NCBI GenBank assembly: GCA_964494625.1 | Contig: CAZBRT010000005.1 | Coordinates: forward strand, 1 to 64,000 | Length of the DNA: 64,000 bases | Direction of reading: 5' to 3' | DNA from: UBA2784 sp964494625 | GTDB lineage: Bacteria > Pseudomonadota > Alphaproteobacteria > Micropepsales > Micropepsaceae | Shown here: positions 52,408-62,822 of the stretch, piece by piece | Numbering within the stretch: the stretch's first letter is position 1 | Layout of the letters: every line of letters begins with the position of its first letter | Made by a program: the position numbers and the translations under genes | Notes under the pieces: model-generated | What the model was told of the DNA's origin: nothing | Databases searched by the model: none | The model's input: only the letters and a program-made list of their open reading frames with translations

Positions 52408-53124
52408 ATGACCCCGACGAAGACCACGCCCGGCCACGTCATCTGGACCGTCGCCCGAGACCGCATTTCCTATCCGGATGCTGTCGCGGCCATGGAATCC
52501 CGCGTGGCCGCCATTGCAGCAGGGCTGGCACCGGAAACAATCTGGCTTCTGGAACATCCGCCGCTTTACACGGCGGGCACATCTGCGAAAGACGATGATC
52601 TCGTCGATCCCGGCAGTTTTCCCGTGTACCGCACCGGGCGCGGCGGACAATTCACCTATCACGGACCCGGCCAGCGCGTGGCCTATGTGATGCTCAATAC
52701 CAGGCGCCATGGCGGTGGTGTCCCCGACATTCGGCGCTTTGTCCATGATCTGGAGGAATGGCTCATCACCGCACTCGCCGCTTTCAACGTGAAGGGCGAG
52801 CGGCGCGAGGGCCGCGTCGGCATCTGGGTGGTCGGCGCCGATGGCCGCGAAGACAAGATCGCCGCTTTGGGCATCAGGGTGCGACGAGGCATCTCGTACC
52901 ACGGCATCAGTTTCAACGTTGACCCCGACCTTTCACATTTCGCGGGGATCATTCCCTGCGGTATTCGCGGGCATGGCGTGACCAGCCTTGCCGCACTTGG
53001 CCATCCGGTAACCATGTATGACGCCGATGTGGCCTTGCGCGCAGCCTTCGAGGAAGTGTTTGCTTGGCCCCTGATGGATGGGGCGATGCCGATGGCCGAG
53101 ACTGAAGGCGCTGCGGCCAATTGA
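52408..53124 (+). CDS. lipB: Octanoyltransferase LipB
   Basis: LipB moves octanoyl from acyl-carrier protein to lipoyl domains of 2-oxoacid dehydrogenases. The 238-residue protein has [35 protein letters not shown], the catalytic Lys in [19 protein letters not shown] and the catalytic Cys in [16 protein letters not shown]. The length and order are standard. The next gene starts 13 bases after its stop. Confidence 0.95.
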   Translation: MTPTKTTPGHVIWTVARDRISYPDAVAAMESRVAAIAAGLAPETIWLLEHPPLYTAGTSAKDDDLVDPGSFPVYRTGRGGQFTYHGPGQRVAYVMLNTRRHGGGVPDIRRFVHDLEEWLITALAAFNVKGERREGRVGIWVVGADGREDKIAALGIRVRRGISYHGISFNVDPDLSHFAGIIPCGIRGHGVTSLAALGHPVTMYDADVALRAAFEEVFAWPLMDGAMPMAETEGAAAN

Positions 53125-53137
53125 GCGGGGAAGTATC

Positions 53138-54532
53138 GTGGGGTTCCTGAATTGGCTGTTGCGTTTGGTGATCCTTGTTGCGGTGCTTGCCGGCATTGCA
53201 TGGGGTGCCTGGGGGCTTGCGCTGGACGCGCGCTTCCGGCCATCGCCGCCGTCCGCACAATTGCCGCCGCCGCAGGACCTCGCCCAATCGCAGGCGCAGG
53301 ACATTCACGTGCTGCGGCTCTTCCTTTCCTATGACGAGAGCTATGACACCGCAGCGCGCGCAAAGGCCGAAGCGCTGCTTGACCTCCTGAAAGAGCGCGC
53401 AGGCCGCATGACCCGCGCGGAGTTGGAGCTGGGCGTTGCTGAACTCGTCGCCCTCTCGGGCAACAGCCAGACGCGGCCTGACATCATCGTGCGCGCGCAG
53501 CGCTTCAACCGGCTGCCCGTGCGGCTGGCACTTTTTCCCGATGGCATTTTCGTTGTGCAGGCCCAGGCGGGGCGCGAGGATCTTTTGGGCCGCCGCCTGC
53601 TGCGCATCCATGAGCGGCCTATCGATGATCTTCTGAACCAGCTTCTGCGTTATGTCAGCGGGCGCGGTGATGCAGCACGTGCAGCTGCGCTGCAGATGCT
53701 GGAGTCACCCGATCTCCTGTCTGCGGCAACCCTTGCACCCGGCAGCGATGGTCTCACGATGACCTTCAGCGATCCCGCGACCGGCGAGGTGACACGCTGG
53801 ATTGATGCAGTGGCGCCTCATGCCGACGACGGACGGATCGGGGTGCTCTCCCTGCTCGCCGGTCCGGCCTTGCAAGGTTGGCAGTTGAACAGCGCGCTGC
53901 CCCAAGGCGTGCTCTGGGCGCATGAGCCTGCTTTGCCCGTCTTCGCTGCGCCTGTCGCCAAGGGCGCCTATGTGCGCCTGCTGCCCGAGGATTCAACCGC
54001 CTTCGTGATGGCGCTGAATGCGCTGGGTGAAAAGTTCGCGCGCGAAAAGCCGCCCTTCGTCATCGTTGATCTGCGTTTTGCAACCGCGATGACCGACCCC
54101 GCGCGCGTTTTCCTGCAGAAGCTTCCCGGCTTTGCGGCCCAAGGCGCACCCATCATTGCGCTGCAATCTTCTGCGATACGGGGCGATGCGCTGATCGGCC
54201 TTGCGCATCTGAAGCAGGCGGCTGGCTCTGCATTTGTGGCGATTGGTGGTGAGCCCTCCGAAGGCCTCGTCTTCCATGGCGAGGGCAACACGATGTGCCT
54301 GCCGAATTCGCGCATCTGCGTGCGCTATGCGACCGCACGCCACGACCTGACGCGCGCCTGCACCGATCCCCTGACCTGCTATTGGCCCGACATCTTTACG
54401 CCGGTCGCTGTCAGCGATCTGACGCCGCAAATTGCCGCAAAAATGGGTTTTGCCGACTACATCACCGGACGTGACCCGCTGATGGAGGCGGCGCTCAATC
54501 ATCTGGAAAGCCTCGGGCTGCTCGCGCCTTAA
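53138..54532 (+). CDS. Membrane-anchored protein with S41-peptidase-like C-terminal region
   Basis: From GTG 53138 the 464-residue protein has one N-terminal membrane segment (LLRLVILVAVLAGIAWGAWGLAL) and so a periplasmic body. The C-terminal half resembles the S41 (tail-specific) protease fold: PFVIVDLRFATAMTDPARVFLQKL, then PIIALQSSAIRGDALIGLAHLKQ and a CYWPDIFTPVAVSDLTPQ end. The usual SAxE nucleophile motif is not clear, so activity is doubtful. Four cysteines near the C-terminus (MCLPNSRICV, RACTDPLTCYW) may form disulfides. I cannot assign a role. Confidence 0.6.
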   Translation: MGFLNWLLRLVILVAVLAGIAWGAWGLALDARFRPSPPSAQLPPPQDLAQSQAQDIHVLRLFLSYDESYDTAARAKAEALLDLLKERAGRMTRAELELGVAELVALSGNSQTRPDIIVRAQRFNRLPVRLALFPDGIFVVQAQAGREDLLGRRLLRIHERPIDDLLNQLLRYVSGRGDAARAAALQMLESPDLLSAATLAPGSDGLTMTFSDPATGEVTRWIDAVAPHADDGRIGVLSLLAGPALQGWQLNSALPQGVLWAHEPALPVFAAPVAKGAYVRLLPEDSTAFVMALNALGEKFAREKPPFVIVDLRFATAMTDPARVFLQKLPGFAAQGAPIIALQSSAIRGDALIGLAHLKQAAGSAFVAIGGEPSEGLVFHGEGNTMCLPNSRICVRYATARHDLTRACTDPLTCYWPDIFTPVAVSDLTPQIAAKMGFADYITGRDPLMEAALNHLESLGLLAP

Positions 54533-54546
54533 GACTCCGGAACAAT

Positions 54547-56574
54547 TCAGCCAAATTCCATGATGATCGCGTCAACCGAAAGACTGTCGCCCTTCTTGGC
54601 GGCGATCCTTTTCACGGTCACATCGCGCTCGGCGCGCAGCACGTTTTCCATCTTCATGGCTTCGACCACGGCCAGCGTTTCGCCCGCCTTGACCTCCTGA
54701 TCGACGGCCACGTTGATGGAGACAACCAGACCCGGCATCGGACACAGAAGCTGCTTTGACGTATCGGGCGGCAGTTTCTCCGGCATCAGCCGCGCCAACG
54801 CCGCCTCGCGCGGGCGATAGACGGCTGCCTTCACACTGGCGCCGCGATGCTGCAGGCGGAACCCGCCTTGCGTGCGTGCGACCTGCGCCACGAAATCCTC
54901 GCCGCCGATGCGACCCATGAACACAGGCTCACCCGGCGCCCATGCGCTCTCGACGACAAAGCTGTGCGTAAAGCCGCTGCCGCCGTTCGACGCGTCACCA
55001 AACTCGATCTTGATGGGTCCATCCTCGCGGTCGAATGACACGGTAAGCGGATGCTCCTTGCCGTCCACCACGATGACCCAATCGGCGGGATAGGCGGTCT
55101 CCGGAAGCGTGCGCCCCGAGACATGGCGCGAGCGAGAATTGTCGCGCGCATGCGCAAACACCGCGACAGCGGCAAGTTTTTCAAGGGCGGAATGCGGCAG
55201 CGCGATGCCCTGAAAGCCCTCAGGAAACTCCTCCTTGATGAAGCCGGTCGTCAGGCGCCCGTCCTGGAAGCGCTTGTTCTCCATCACGGCTGCAAGGAAC
55301 GGCACGTTGTGCTGGATGCCATCGATGTAGAAGCGGTCCAGCGCATCGATCTGCAGGCGGATGGCCTCGATGCGGGTCGCTGCATGGGTGCACAGCTTGG
55401 CGATCATCGGATCGTAAAACATCGAGATCTCGCCGCCCTCAAAGACACCCGTGTCATTGCGGATGGTGCCCGAAGCCGAATGCCCCTCTGCGGGCGGGCG
55501 GTAGCGCACAAGGCGACCGATCGACGGCAGGAAGTTGCGGTAAGGGTCTTCTGCATAGATGCGTGTCTCGACCGCCCAGCCGTTGATCTTCACGTCCTTC
55601 TGCGCAATCGCCAGCTTCTCGCCATAGGCAACCCGGATCATCTGCTCGACCAGATCGACCCCGGTGATCAGTTCGGTGACCGGATGCTCCACCTGCAGGC
55701 GGGTGTTCATCTCGAGGAAATAGAAGTTGCGGTTGCCATCGACGATGAACTCGACCGTGCCCGCGCTGTCATAGCCGACGGCCTTTGAAAGCTGCACAGC
55801 CTGCTCGCCCATGGCCTTGCGCGTTGCTGCATCAAGGAACGGCGACGGCGCCTCCTCGATCACTTTCTGGTGGCGGCGCTGGATGGAACATTCGCGCTCG
55901 GCCAGATAGATGCAATTGCCGTGCTTGTCGCCCAGCACCTGGATTTCGATGTGCCGCGGCTGGTCAACAAATTTCTCGATGAAGATGCGGTCATCACCGA
56001 ATGACGCACGTGCCTCGTTCATCGCCGATTGCACGGCCTGTTTCATTTCTTCGGCGTCAAAGACGATGCGCAGGCCCTTGCCGCCGCCACCAGCCGACGC
56101 CTTCACCATCACCGGATAGCCGATGCCCTGGGCAATCTCGATGGCGTGGTCGACGCCTTTGATCTCGCCGATGAAACCGGGAACCGTGTTCACCTTGGCG
56201 GCAGCGGCGAGTTTCTTGGACTCGATCTTGTCACCCATGGCCGCAATCGCATGCGGATTGGGTCCGATGAAGGCAACGCCTGCCGCCTTGAGCGCTTCGG
56301 CAAAGGACGTGCGCTCCGAAAGGAAGCCGTAGCCGGGATGAACCGCCTCGGCCCCGGTCGCCTTGCACGCCGCAACAATCTTGTCGGCCAGCAAATAGGA
56401 CTGTGCGGCGGGCGGCGGACCCAGATGCACGGCCTCATCGGCCATCTCGACATGCAGCGCATCGGCATCCGCATCCGAGTAAACGGCAGCCGTCTTGATG
56501 CCCATGCGCCGCGCGGTCTTGATGACCCGGCAGGCGATTTCACCGCGATTGGCAATCAGGATTTTCTTGAACAT
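54547..56574 (-). CDS. pccA: Propionyl-CoA carboxylase biotin-containing alpha subunit
   Basis: The 675-residue chain carries the ATP-grasp biotin carboxylase domain (KILIANRGEIACRVIKTARRMGI, ASAGGGGKGLRIV, EMNTRLQVEHPVTELITGVDLVEQMIRVAYGEKL), a BT-type linker and a C-terminal biotinyl domain with AMKMENVLRAERD. The GVDLVEQMIRVA wording and the ENVLRAE context are typical of PCC alpha. It makes methylmalonyl-CoA together with pccB, which starts upstream on the same strand with 59 bases between. Confidence 0.94.
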   Translation of the reverse strand: MFKKILIANRGEIACRVIKTARRMGIKTAAVYSDADADALHVEMADEAVHLGPPPAAQSYLLADKIVAACKATGAEAVHPGYGFLSERTSFAEALKAAGVAFIGPNPHAIAAMGDKIESKKLAAAAKVNTVPGFIGEIKGVDHAIEIAQGIGYPVMVKASAGGGGKGLRIVFDAEEMKQAVQSAMNEARASFGDDRIFIEKFVDQPRHIEIQVLGDKHGNCIYLAERECSIQRRHQKVIEEAPSPFLDAATRKAMGEQAVQLSKAVGYDSAGTVEFIVDGNRNFYFLEMNTRLQVEHPVTELITGVDLVEQMIRVAYGEKLAIAQKDVKINGWAVETRIYAEDPYRNFLPSIGRLVRYRPPAEGHSASGTIRNDTGVFEGGEISMFYDPMIAKLCTHAATRIEAIRLQIDALDRFYIDGIQHNVPFLAAVMENKRFQDGRLTTGFIKEEFPEGFQGIALPHSALEKLAAVAVFAHARDNSRSRHVSGRTLPETAYPADWVIVVDGKEHPLTVSFDREDGPIKIEFGDASNGGSGFTHSFVVESAWAPGEPVFMGRIGGEDFVAQVARTQGGFRLQHRGASVKAAVYRPREAALARLMPEKLPPDTSKQLLCPMPGLVVSINVAVDQEVKAGETLAVVEAMKMENVLRAERDVTVKRIAAKKGDSLSVDAIIMEFG

Positions 56575-56633
56575 GCCTTCCGGGGCCTTCACGTAGCTGG
56601 TGTTTCAGGAAGCTGCGACATCACAGCGGCCCC

Positions 56634-58166
<1,533 letters not shown>

Positions 58167-58336
58167 GCATTCGCCCGACCGCGCGTGGCAGCCGCCCCAA
58201 TCCGCCAAAAGCCAGCACCCAAGCAATTCACCCGGACCAAGCGGAATCGTGCTGGTCCAAGGCGTTAGCCTGTCACCCTCAAGTCACAATGCACAATTCG
58301 GAAAGCCGCGCAATAACGCGCGCAGGGGCGCTGACC

Positions 58337-59059
58337 CTAGCGGCCCAGTGCCGAAGACAGGGCCAGAAAGCGGGCTGCCGCAATTGTGTCTTCCAGGATC
58401 GCTTGGGCACGCGCCCGCGCCTCGTCATCCTGCCCCCACTGTGCCGTCTGATGGGCCTCGTCAAGGCGCGAGACAGCAAAGGCCTCAGCCGCATCAAGCG
58501 CGCCATCCAGAACCGCCAGCGCCAGCGTGACCGATTGCAGCGCTGTGGCCAGCGCATAGGTTCCCGTCAGCCTGTAGCGGTCCAGCGGCGTCAGCACGGG
58601 GCGCAGCGCATCAAGCGCCGCCTGATCCTGCACGATGGGTTCAACACCTGCGCCATGGACAAGCGCAATGCCGTGGCGCGACTTCAACCATGCAAGCCAA
58701 GGCAGCCATGCTGCGGCCTGCCGCTCTGCCAGCGTCTGGGGCCATGCGGCGTGATAGCAGACAAGGTCATGCGCCAGAAATTGGCAAAGCTGATCGATGA
58801 AATGGGCCGGTTTTGCGCCGATCCGGTCAATGGCCGCGTTGGCAAGACCAGTGAGACGCATCTCATGCGGTTCCATCGCCTCGCCCTGCGCCTCCCATTC
58901 GGCGGCGACCGCCTCAGCCAATGCGCGTGATGGCAGCGTGAGGTCTGCCCGCTCCGGTGTCTTTACCTTCCTGCCGTCAAGCGTGATGGAAAAGCCGTCA
59001 CCCGCCGCCACGACCGACACGGCTGTGTAGAAGCGTCGGAGTGTACGCTTGCCGCTCAC
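58337..59059 (-). CDS. ATP12-type F1-ATPase assembly chaperone
   Basis: The 240-residue protein matches the ATP12 family, which in mitochondria binds the F1 alpha subunit; alphaproteobacteria keep a homologue. Cues are GFSITLDGRKVKTPERADLTLPSRALAEAVAAEWEAQ near the N-terminus, LTGLANAAIDRI, and HDLVCYHAAWPQTLAERQAAAW. It lies at the end of a - strand run bicupin-atp12, starting inside the bicupin stop. Confidence 0.88.
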   Translation of the reverse strand: MSGKRTLRRFYTAVSVVAAGDGFSITLDGRKVKTPERADLTLPSRALAEAVAAEWEAQGEAMEPHEMRLTGLANAAIDRIGAKPAHFIDQLCQFLAHDLVCYHAAWPQTLAERQAAAWLPWLAWLKSRHGIALVHGAGVEPIVQDQAALDALRPVLTPLDRYRLTGTYALATALQSVTLALAVLDGALDAAEAFAVSRLDEAHQTAQWGQDDEARARAQAILEDTIAAARFLALSSALGR

Positions 59060-60105
59060 GCCTTGCGCGTTCCTGCCCGGGGGATGGCGTCGTGGGTCCC
59101 AAGTTTGCGCTTGGGCACATCCTTCCAGTGCCGGTCACCAACTTCCGCATTGCGCTTCGCATGCAGCGGATAGTGGATTTTGGAACGCTGGCGTGATGCC
59201 TCACCCACGACCAGAAGACGCACATCCGCATCCGAATTGTTGAGGAAGACATGTGCGATGCCGGTGCGGTCGGGAAACCCGACCCCGTCACCCGCCTGAA
59301 GCGGATGCAGCACGCCATCCAGCCAGACATCGGGCTTGCCCTCGATCACGAAGACAAACTCCTCCTCGTCATATTCGGCATGCGGCCAGCTTGAGCGACG
59401 GCCCGGGAGCAGGCGCTCGTGCCAGATGCCAATGCGGGTGAGACCCATCAATTGCGCAAGCGGCGAACCCATGGTGAGCAACTCGCTGTCGCCGGGATAA
59501 TGCTGCTCGTCTTTTTGCTCGTGATCCTGCCAGCGCACGACGCACGACGGCCGCGCCTTCTTGACCGAACCCTTCGGCGCGGGCTCTTTGCCGCGCATGG
59601 TGTCCGAAAATCCGTCATGGGGTCCAAGCTTGCGTCGGGGCGCATCAAGCCAGAGCTTGCCCATGCGCTTCAGCCACGGTTCCATCTCCGGATTGACCGG
59701 GAAGTGGATTTTGGAATTGTAGCGCGACGCCTCACCCACCGTCACCAGCACGACCGGCATGTCCGAATTGTTGATAAGGCAATGCGCCTGCCCGTCACGG
59801 CCGGGCCATCCTGCCGCCTCACCCGGCGACATGCGGTAGAGATAGCCGTCGCTCCAAAGATCGGGGGTTCCTTCCAGCACAAACACGAACTCTTCCTCGT
59901 CGCGCTCCGCATGCGGGTTGGAACTGCGCCAGCCCGGCTCCAGCACATCGACATGGATGCCAAGCCGCATCAGCTCGCAAATGGTGGCGTAGGACGCCAT
60001 GCGCCCCATCTTCTCCTTCGTGAAAGGATGCAGTGCGGGCTTGGGCGACAGGATATCGCGCCAGTGCTGGATGAAGGGCGGCCGCGTTGGGGTGCGCAAT
60101 GTCAT
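59056..60105 (-). CDS. Two-domain cupin protein with internal duplication
   Basis: The 349-residue protein contains two copies of one cupin: residues about 52-135 (PHAERDEEEFVFVLEGTPDLW ... GEASRYNSKIHFPV) and about 225-320 (PHAEYDEEEFVFVIEGKPDVW ... GEASRQRSKIHYPL). Both keep the His and Glu candidates for metal binding. Each is followed by a similar W/K-rich tail ending in RRKLGPHD or KRKLGTHD. It likely arose by duplication of a single-cupin gene. The substrate is unknown. The stop overlaps atp12, and the start overlaps the rluC stop, by four bases each. Confidence 0.82.
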   Translation of the reverse strand: MTLRTPTRPPFIQHWRDILSPKPALHPFTKEKMGRMASYATICELMRLGIHVDVLEPGWRSSNPHAERDEEEFVFVLEGTPDLWSDGYLYRMSPGEAAGWPGRDGQAHCLINNSDMPVVLVTVGEASRYNSKIHFPVNPEMEPWLKRMGKLWLDAPRRKLGPHDGFSDTMRGKEPAPKGSVKKARPSCVVRWQDHEQKDEQHYPGDSELLTMGSPLAQLMGLTRIGIWHERLLPGRRSSWPHAEYDEEEFVFVIEGKPDVWLDGVLHPLQAGDGVGFPDRTGIAHVFLNNSDADVRLLVVGEASRQRSKIHYPLHAKRNAEVGDRHWKDVPKRKLGTHDAIPRAGTRKA

Positions 60106-61121
60106 TCGTCGAACTCCGGGAAGGGGTCGCTGCGGTCATTGGCATCAAATCCGAACAGCGCCCATGTATGGCGCATGTGCGGCGGCAGGGGCGCCGTCAC
60201 GTCGATCACGCCGCCCGCCGGATTGTTCATCACGATCCGCCTTGCATGAAGATGGAGCTTGTTCTCGACAGCGCCGGTCAGCTTCGAGGCATCGCCGCCG
60301 TATTTCTTGTCGCCGATGATGGGTGTGCCGATGGCCGCGGCATGCGCACGCAATTGATGCGTGCGGCCTGTCACCGGCATCATGGCAAGCCATGAGACCT
60401 CACTCGCGGCGCGGCCCATCAGCGCATAATGCGTGATCGCGTGCTTGGCCTCTTCGAAATGCGCCTCGCCCCGCTTGACGGGGATCATGTGCTCGTCGCT
60501 GCGGCCGGGGCCGCGCGCGATCTTGGCCAGCGCCAGCTTGATCGTGCCGTTGTGCGGCTTGGGCACGCCCGCCACCAGTGCCCAATAGACCTTGCGGGTT
60601 TCGCGTGCGCGAAAAGCCTCCGACAACGCGGCGGCCGCCGGCACGGTGCGTGCGAGAACGAGGACACCGCTTGTATCGCGGTCAAGGCGGTGAACAAGGC
60701 GCGGACGCTGGCTCTTGCCGAAGCGCAGGAAGTCCAGCATGCCGTCAAGATGGCGGGTGATGCCCGGTCCGCCTTGCGTTGCAAGTCCATGGGGCTTGTT
60801 GATGACCATCACCGCATCATCCTTGTGCAGCACAAGGCTCTGGATGAAAGCCTCGTCGCCCGCGCGGATGTCGGTTGCAGGGCGCGGTTGCTCGGCCACG
60901 GGCGATGTCACATTATCGGGCAGCGGTGGCACGCGGATCGCTTGCCCGAGGCTGACGCGGGTGGAAGCCTCGGCACGCGCGCCATCGATGCGCACCTGTC
61001 CCGTGCGCAGCAACTTTTCCAGATGCGCATGCTTCAGGCCCGGAAAATGGCGGCGGAACCACCGGTCCAGCCGTGAACCCGCGTCGTCCGAACCGACGGT
61101 CAGTGTCTGGACGCGGCTCAT
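60102..61121 (-). CDS. RluC/RluD-type 23S rRNA pseudouridine synthase
   Basis: The 339-residue enzyme has an N-terminal S4 domain (DAGSRLDRWFRRHFPGLKHAHLEKLLRTGQVRIDG) and the RluA-type catalytic core, with the active Asp in RLVHRLDRDTSGVLVLART. The distal block PVTGRTHQLRAHAAAIGTPIIGDKKYGG is also typical. RluC or RluD cannot be separated from the sequence alone, although RluC is more likely with this S4 arrangement. It lies in an overlapping run crcB-rluC-bicupin-atp12. Confidence 0.92.
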   Translation of the reverse strand: MSRVQTLTVGSDDAGSRLDRWFRRHFPGLKHAHLEKLLRTGQVRIDGARAEASTRVSLGQAIRVPPLPDNVTSPVAEQPRPATDIRAGDEAFIQSLVLHKDDAVMVINKPHGLATQGGPGITRHLDGMLDFLRFGKSQRPRLVHRLDRDTSGVLVLARTVPAAAALSEAFRARETRKVYWALVAGVPKPHNGTIKLALAKIARGPGRSDEHMIPVKRGEAHFEEAKHAITHYALMGRAASEVSWLAMMPVTGRTHQLRAHAAAIGTPIIGDKKYGGDASKLTGAVENKLHLHARRIVMNNPAGGVIDVTAPLPPHMRHTWALFGFDANDRSDPFPEFDE

Positions 61122-61498
61122 GAGGTCATCACCCGTACAAGATAAAGACCCAAGGCCAATGCGCCGATCGAAAGCAGCACCGAGGCCGCGACGTAAAATG
61201 CTGCCGCGCCGTAATCATGCCGGTCGATCAGAAGCCAAGCCTCAAGCGAAAAGGCCGAGAAGGTGGTGAAGCCGCCCAATATCCCGGTCGTCAGAAATGC
61301 GCGCATCTCGGCGGAAGGCGACCACTTGGCCGCCATGATCCCCACGAGAAGGCCCATCGCGAGGCCGCCAATTACATTCACGGCCAGCGTACCCCACGGA
61401 AAGGCGGGGCCGATCAGGCGCGTCACCGCACCGGCCACGCCATAGCGGGCCATAGCGCCCACGGCACCGCCCGCGCCGATCGAGAGCCAGAGCATCAT
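61118..61498 (-). CDS. crcB: Fluoride channel CrcB/FluC
   Basis: CrcB exports fluoride across the inner membrane as a dual-topology dimer. The 126-residue protein has four hydrophobic segments and the conserved GAMARYGV, WGTLAVNVIGGLAMG and GILGGFTTFSAFSLE (the GGxTTFS motif). The start ATG 61498 overlaps the rarA stop. There is no room for a fluoride riboswitch directly upstream, because the preceding gene abuts it. Confidence 0.94.
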   Translation of the reverse strand: MMLWLSIGAGGAVGAMARYGVAGAVTRLIGPAFPWGTLAVNVIGGLAMGLLVGIMAAKWSPSAEMRAFLTTGILGGFTTFSAFSLEAWLLIDRHDYGAAAFYVAASVLLSIGALALGLYLVRVMTS

Positions 61499-62814
61499 GA
61501 TGTCTTTTGCGCCGCTTCCATGCGCTGCCTCAGCTTGGACCAATAGTCGAGCCGCTTGCGCACTTCGCGCTCAAAACCGGCCTCGCGCGGGTTATAGAAG
61601 GTCTCGCGCGCCATGCCATCGGGAAAGTAATTCTGGCCCGAGAATCCATGCGGGGTATCAGGGTCGTATTGGTAGTCCTTGCCATAGCCGAGCGACTTCA
61701 TCAGCTGCGTCGGCGCATTCAGGATGGTGGCAGGCGGCATCAAGGAACCGGTGGCGCGGGCCTGTGCCGATGCCGCATTCATCGCAAGATAGGCTGCGTT
61801 CGACTTGGGCGCGGTCGCAAGATAGATCGCGGCCTGCGCGAGCGCCAGTTCGCCTTCGGGACTGCCGAGAAAATCAAAGGCGTCTTTTGCCGCCAAGGCC
61901 TGATGCAGCGCTTCGGGGTCGGCAAGGCCGATATCCTCAATCGCCATGCGCACCAGCCGCCGCGCGATGAAAAGCGGATCCTCGCCGCCCACCAGCATGC
62001 GCGCGAGCCAATAGAGTGCGGCATCCGCATCCGACCCGCGCACCGATTTGTGGAGCGCCGAGATGAGATTGTAATGCTCCTCGCGATCCTTGTCGTAATG
62101 GGCGGCGCGGCGTTGCACCGTTTCGGCAAGAGCTGCCACATCCAGCGGCGCAGAAACGTCCAGCGACAGGAGTTCCTCGGCAAGGGTCAGAAGATACCGC
62201 CCGTCACCATCGGCCATCGCGCGCAAGGCCTGCCGCGCCTCCCCGTCCACGGGCAACTTCTTGCCAGACGCTTCCTCGGCCCTCTGCAGCAGAAGATCGA
62301 GCGCGGCATCATCAAGGCGGCGCAGCACAAGCACCTTGGCACGCGACAGCAAGGCGGCGTTGAGCGCAAAGGACGGGTTTTCCGTTGTCGCGCCGATGAG
62401 CACGATCGTGCCGTCTTCCATCACCGGCAGAAACGCATCCTGCTGGCTGCGGTTGAAGCGGTGGATTTCATCCACGAACAGGAGCGTGCCCTGCCCCGTC
62501 TGTCGCCGTGCACGCGCCGCATCAAAACACTTCTTGAGATCGGCAACGCCCGAAAAGACCGCCGACATTTGCTCGAAATGGAGCTTGCCCGCACCAGCCA
62601 TCAGCCGTGCCAGCGTGGTCTTGCCCGTGCCCGGCGGCCCCCAGAGGATGATGGAGGCAACGCGCCCCGAAGCCACCATCCGCCCCAAAGGCGCATCTGC
62701 CGCGACCAGATGGTCCTGCCCGACGACATCGGCAAGCCGCGTCGGCCGCAGCCGGTCGGCCAGCGGACGATTGACATCAGCCCCCATGCCGGCGGCCTCG
62801 AAGAGATTGGCCAT
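61495..62814 (-). CDS. rarA: Replication-associated recombination protein A (MgsA/RarA)
   Basis: An AAA+ ATPase of 439 residues that acts at stalled replication forks. It shows LADRLRPTRLADVVGQDHLV, Walker A GPPGTGKTTLARLMA, Walker B LLFVDEIHRFNRSQQDAFLP, sensor GATTENPSF, and the C-terminal tetramerisation segment (YLATAPKSNAAYLAMNAA, PTQLMKSLGYGKDYQYDPDTPHGF). It lies eight bases downstream of the Deg-type protease gene. Confidence 0.95.
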   Translation of the reverse strand: MANLFEAAGMGADVNRPLADRLRPTRLADVVGQDHLVAADAPLGRMVASGRVASIILWGPPGTGKTTLARLMAGAGKLHFEQMSAVFSGVADLKKCFDAARARRQTGQGTLLFVDEIHRFNRSQQDAFLPVMEDGTIVLIGATTENPSFALNAALLSRAKVLVLRRLDDAALDLLLQRAEEASGKKLPVDGEARQALRAMADGDGRYLLTLAEELLSLDVSAPLDVAALAETVQRRAAHYDKDREEHYNLISALHKSVRGSDADAALYWLARMLVGGEDPLFIARRLVRMAIEDIGLADPEALHQALAAKDAFDFLGSPEGELALAQAAIYLATAPKSNAAYLAMNAASAQARATGSLMPPATILNAPTQLMKSLGYGKDYQYDPDTPHGFSGQNYFPDGMARETFYNPREAGFEREVRKRLDYWSKLRQRMEAAQKTS

Positions 62815-62822
62815 TGGCCCTG

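Noticed and set aside
61499..61600. Fluoride riboswitch before crcB
   Set aside because: The rarA coding sequence runs up to and overlaps the crcB start, leaving no leader for an aptamer.
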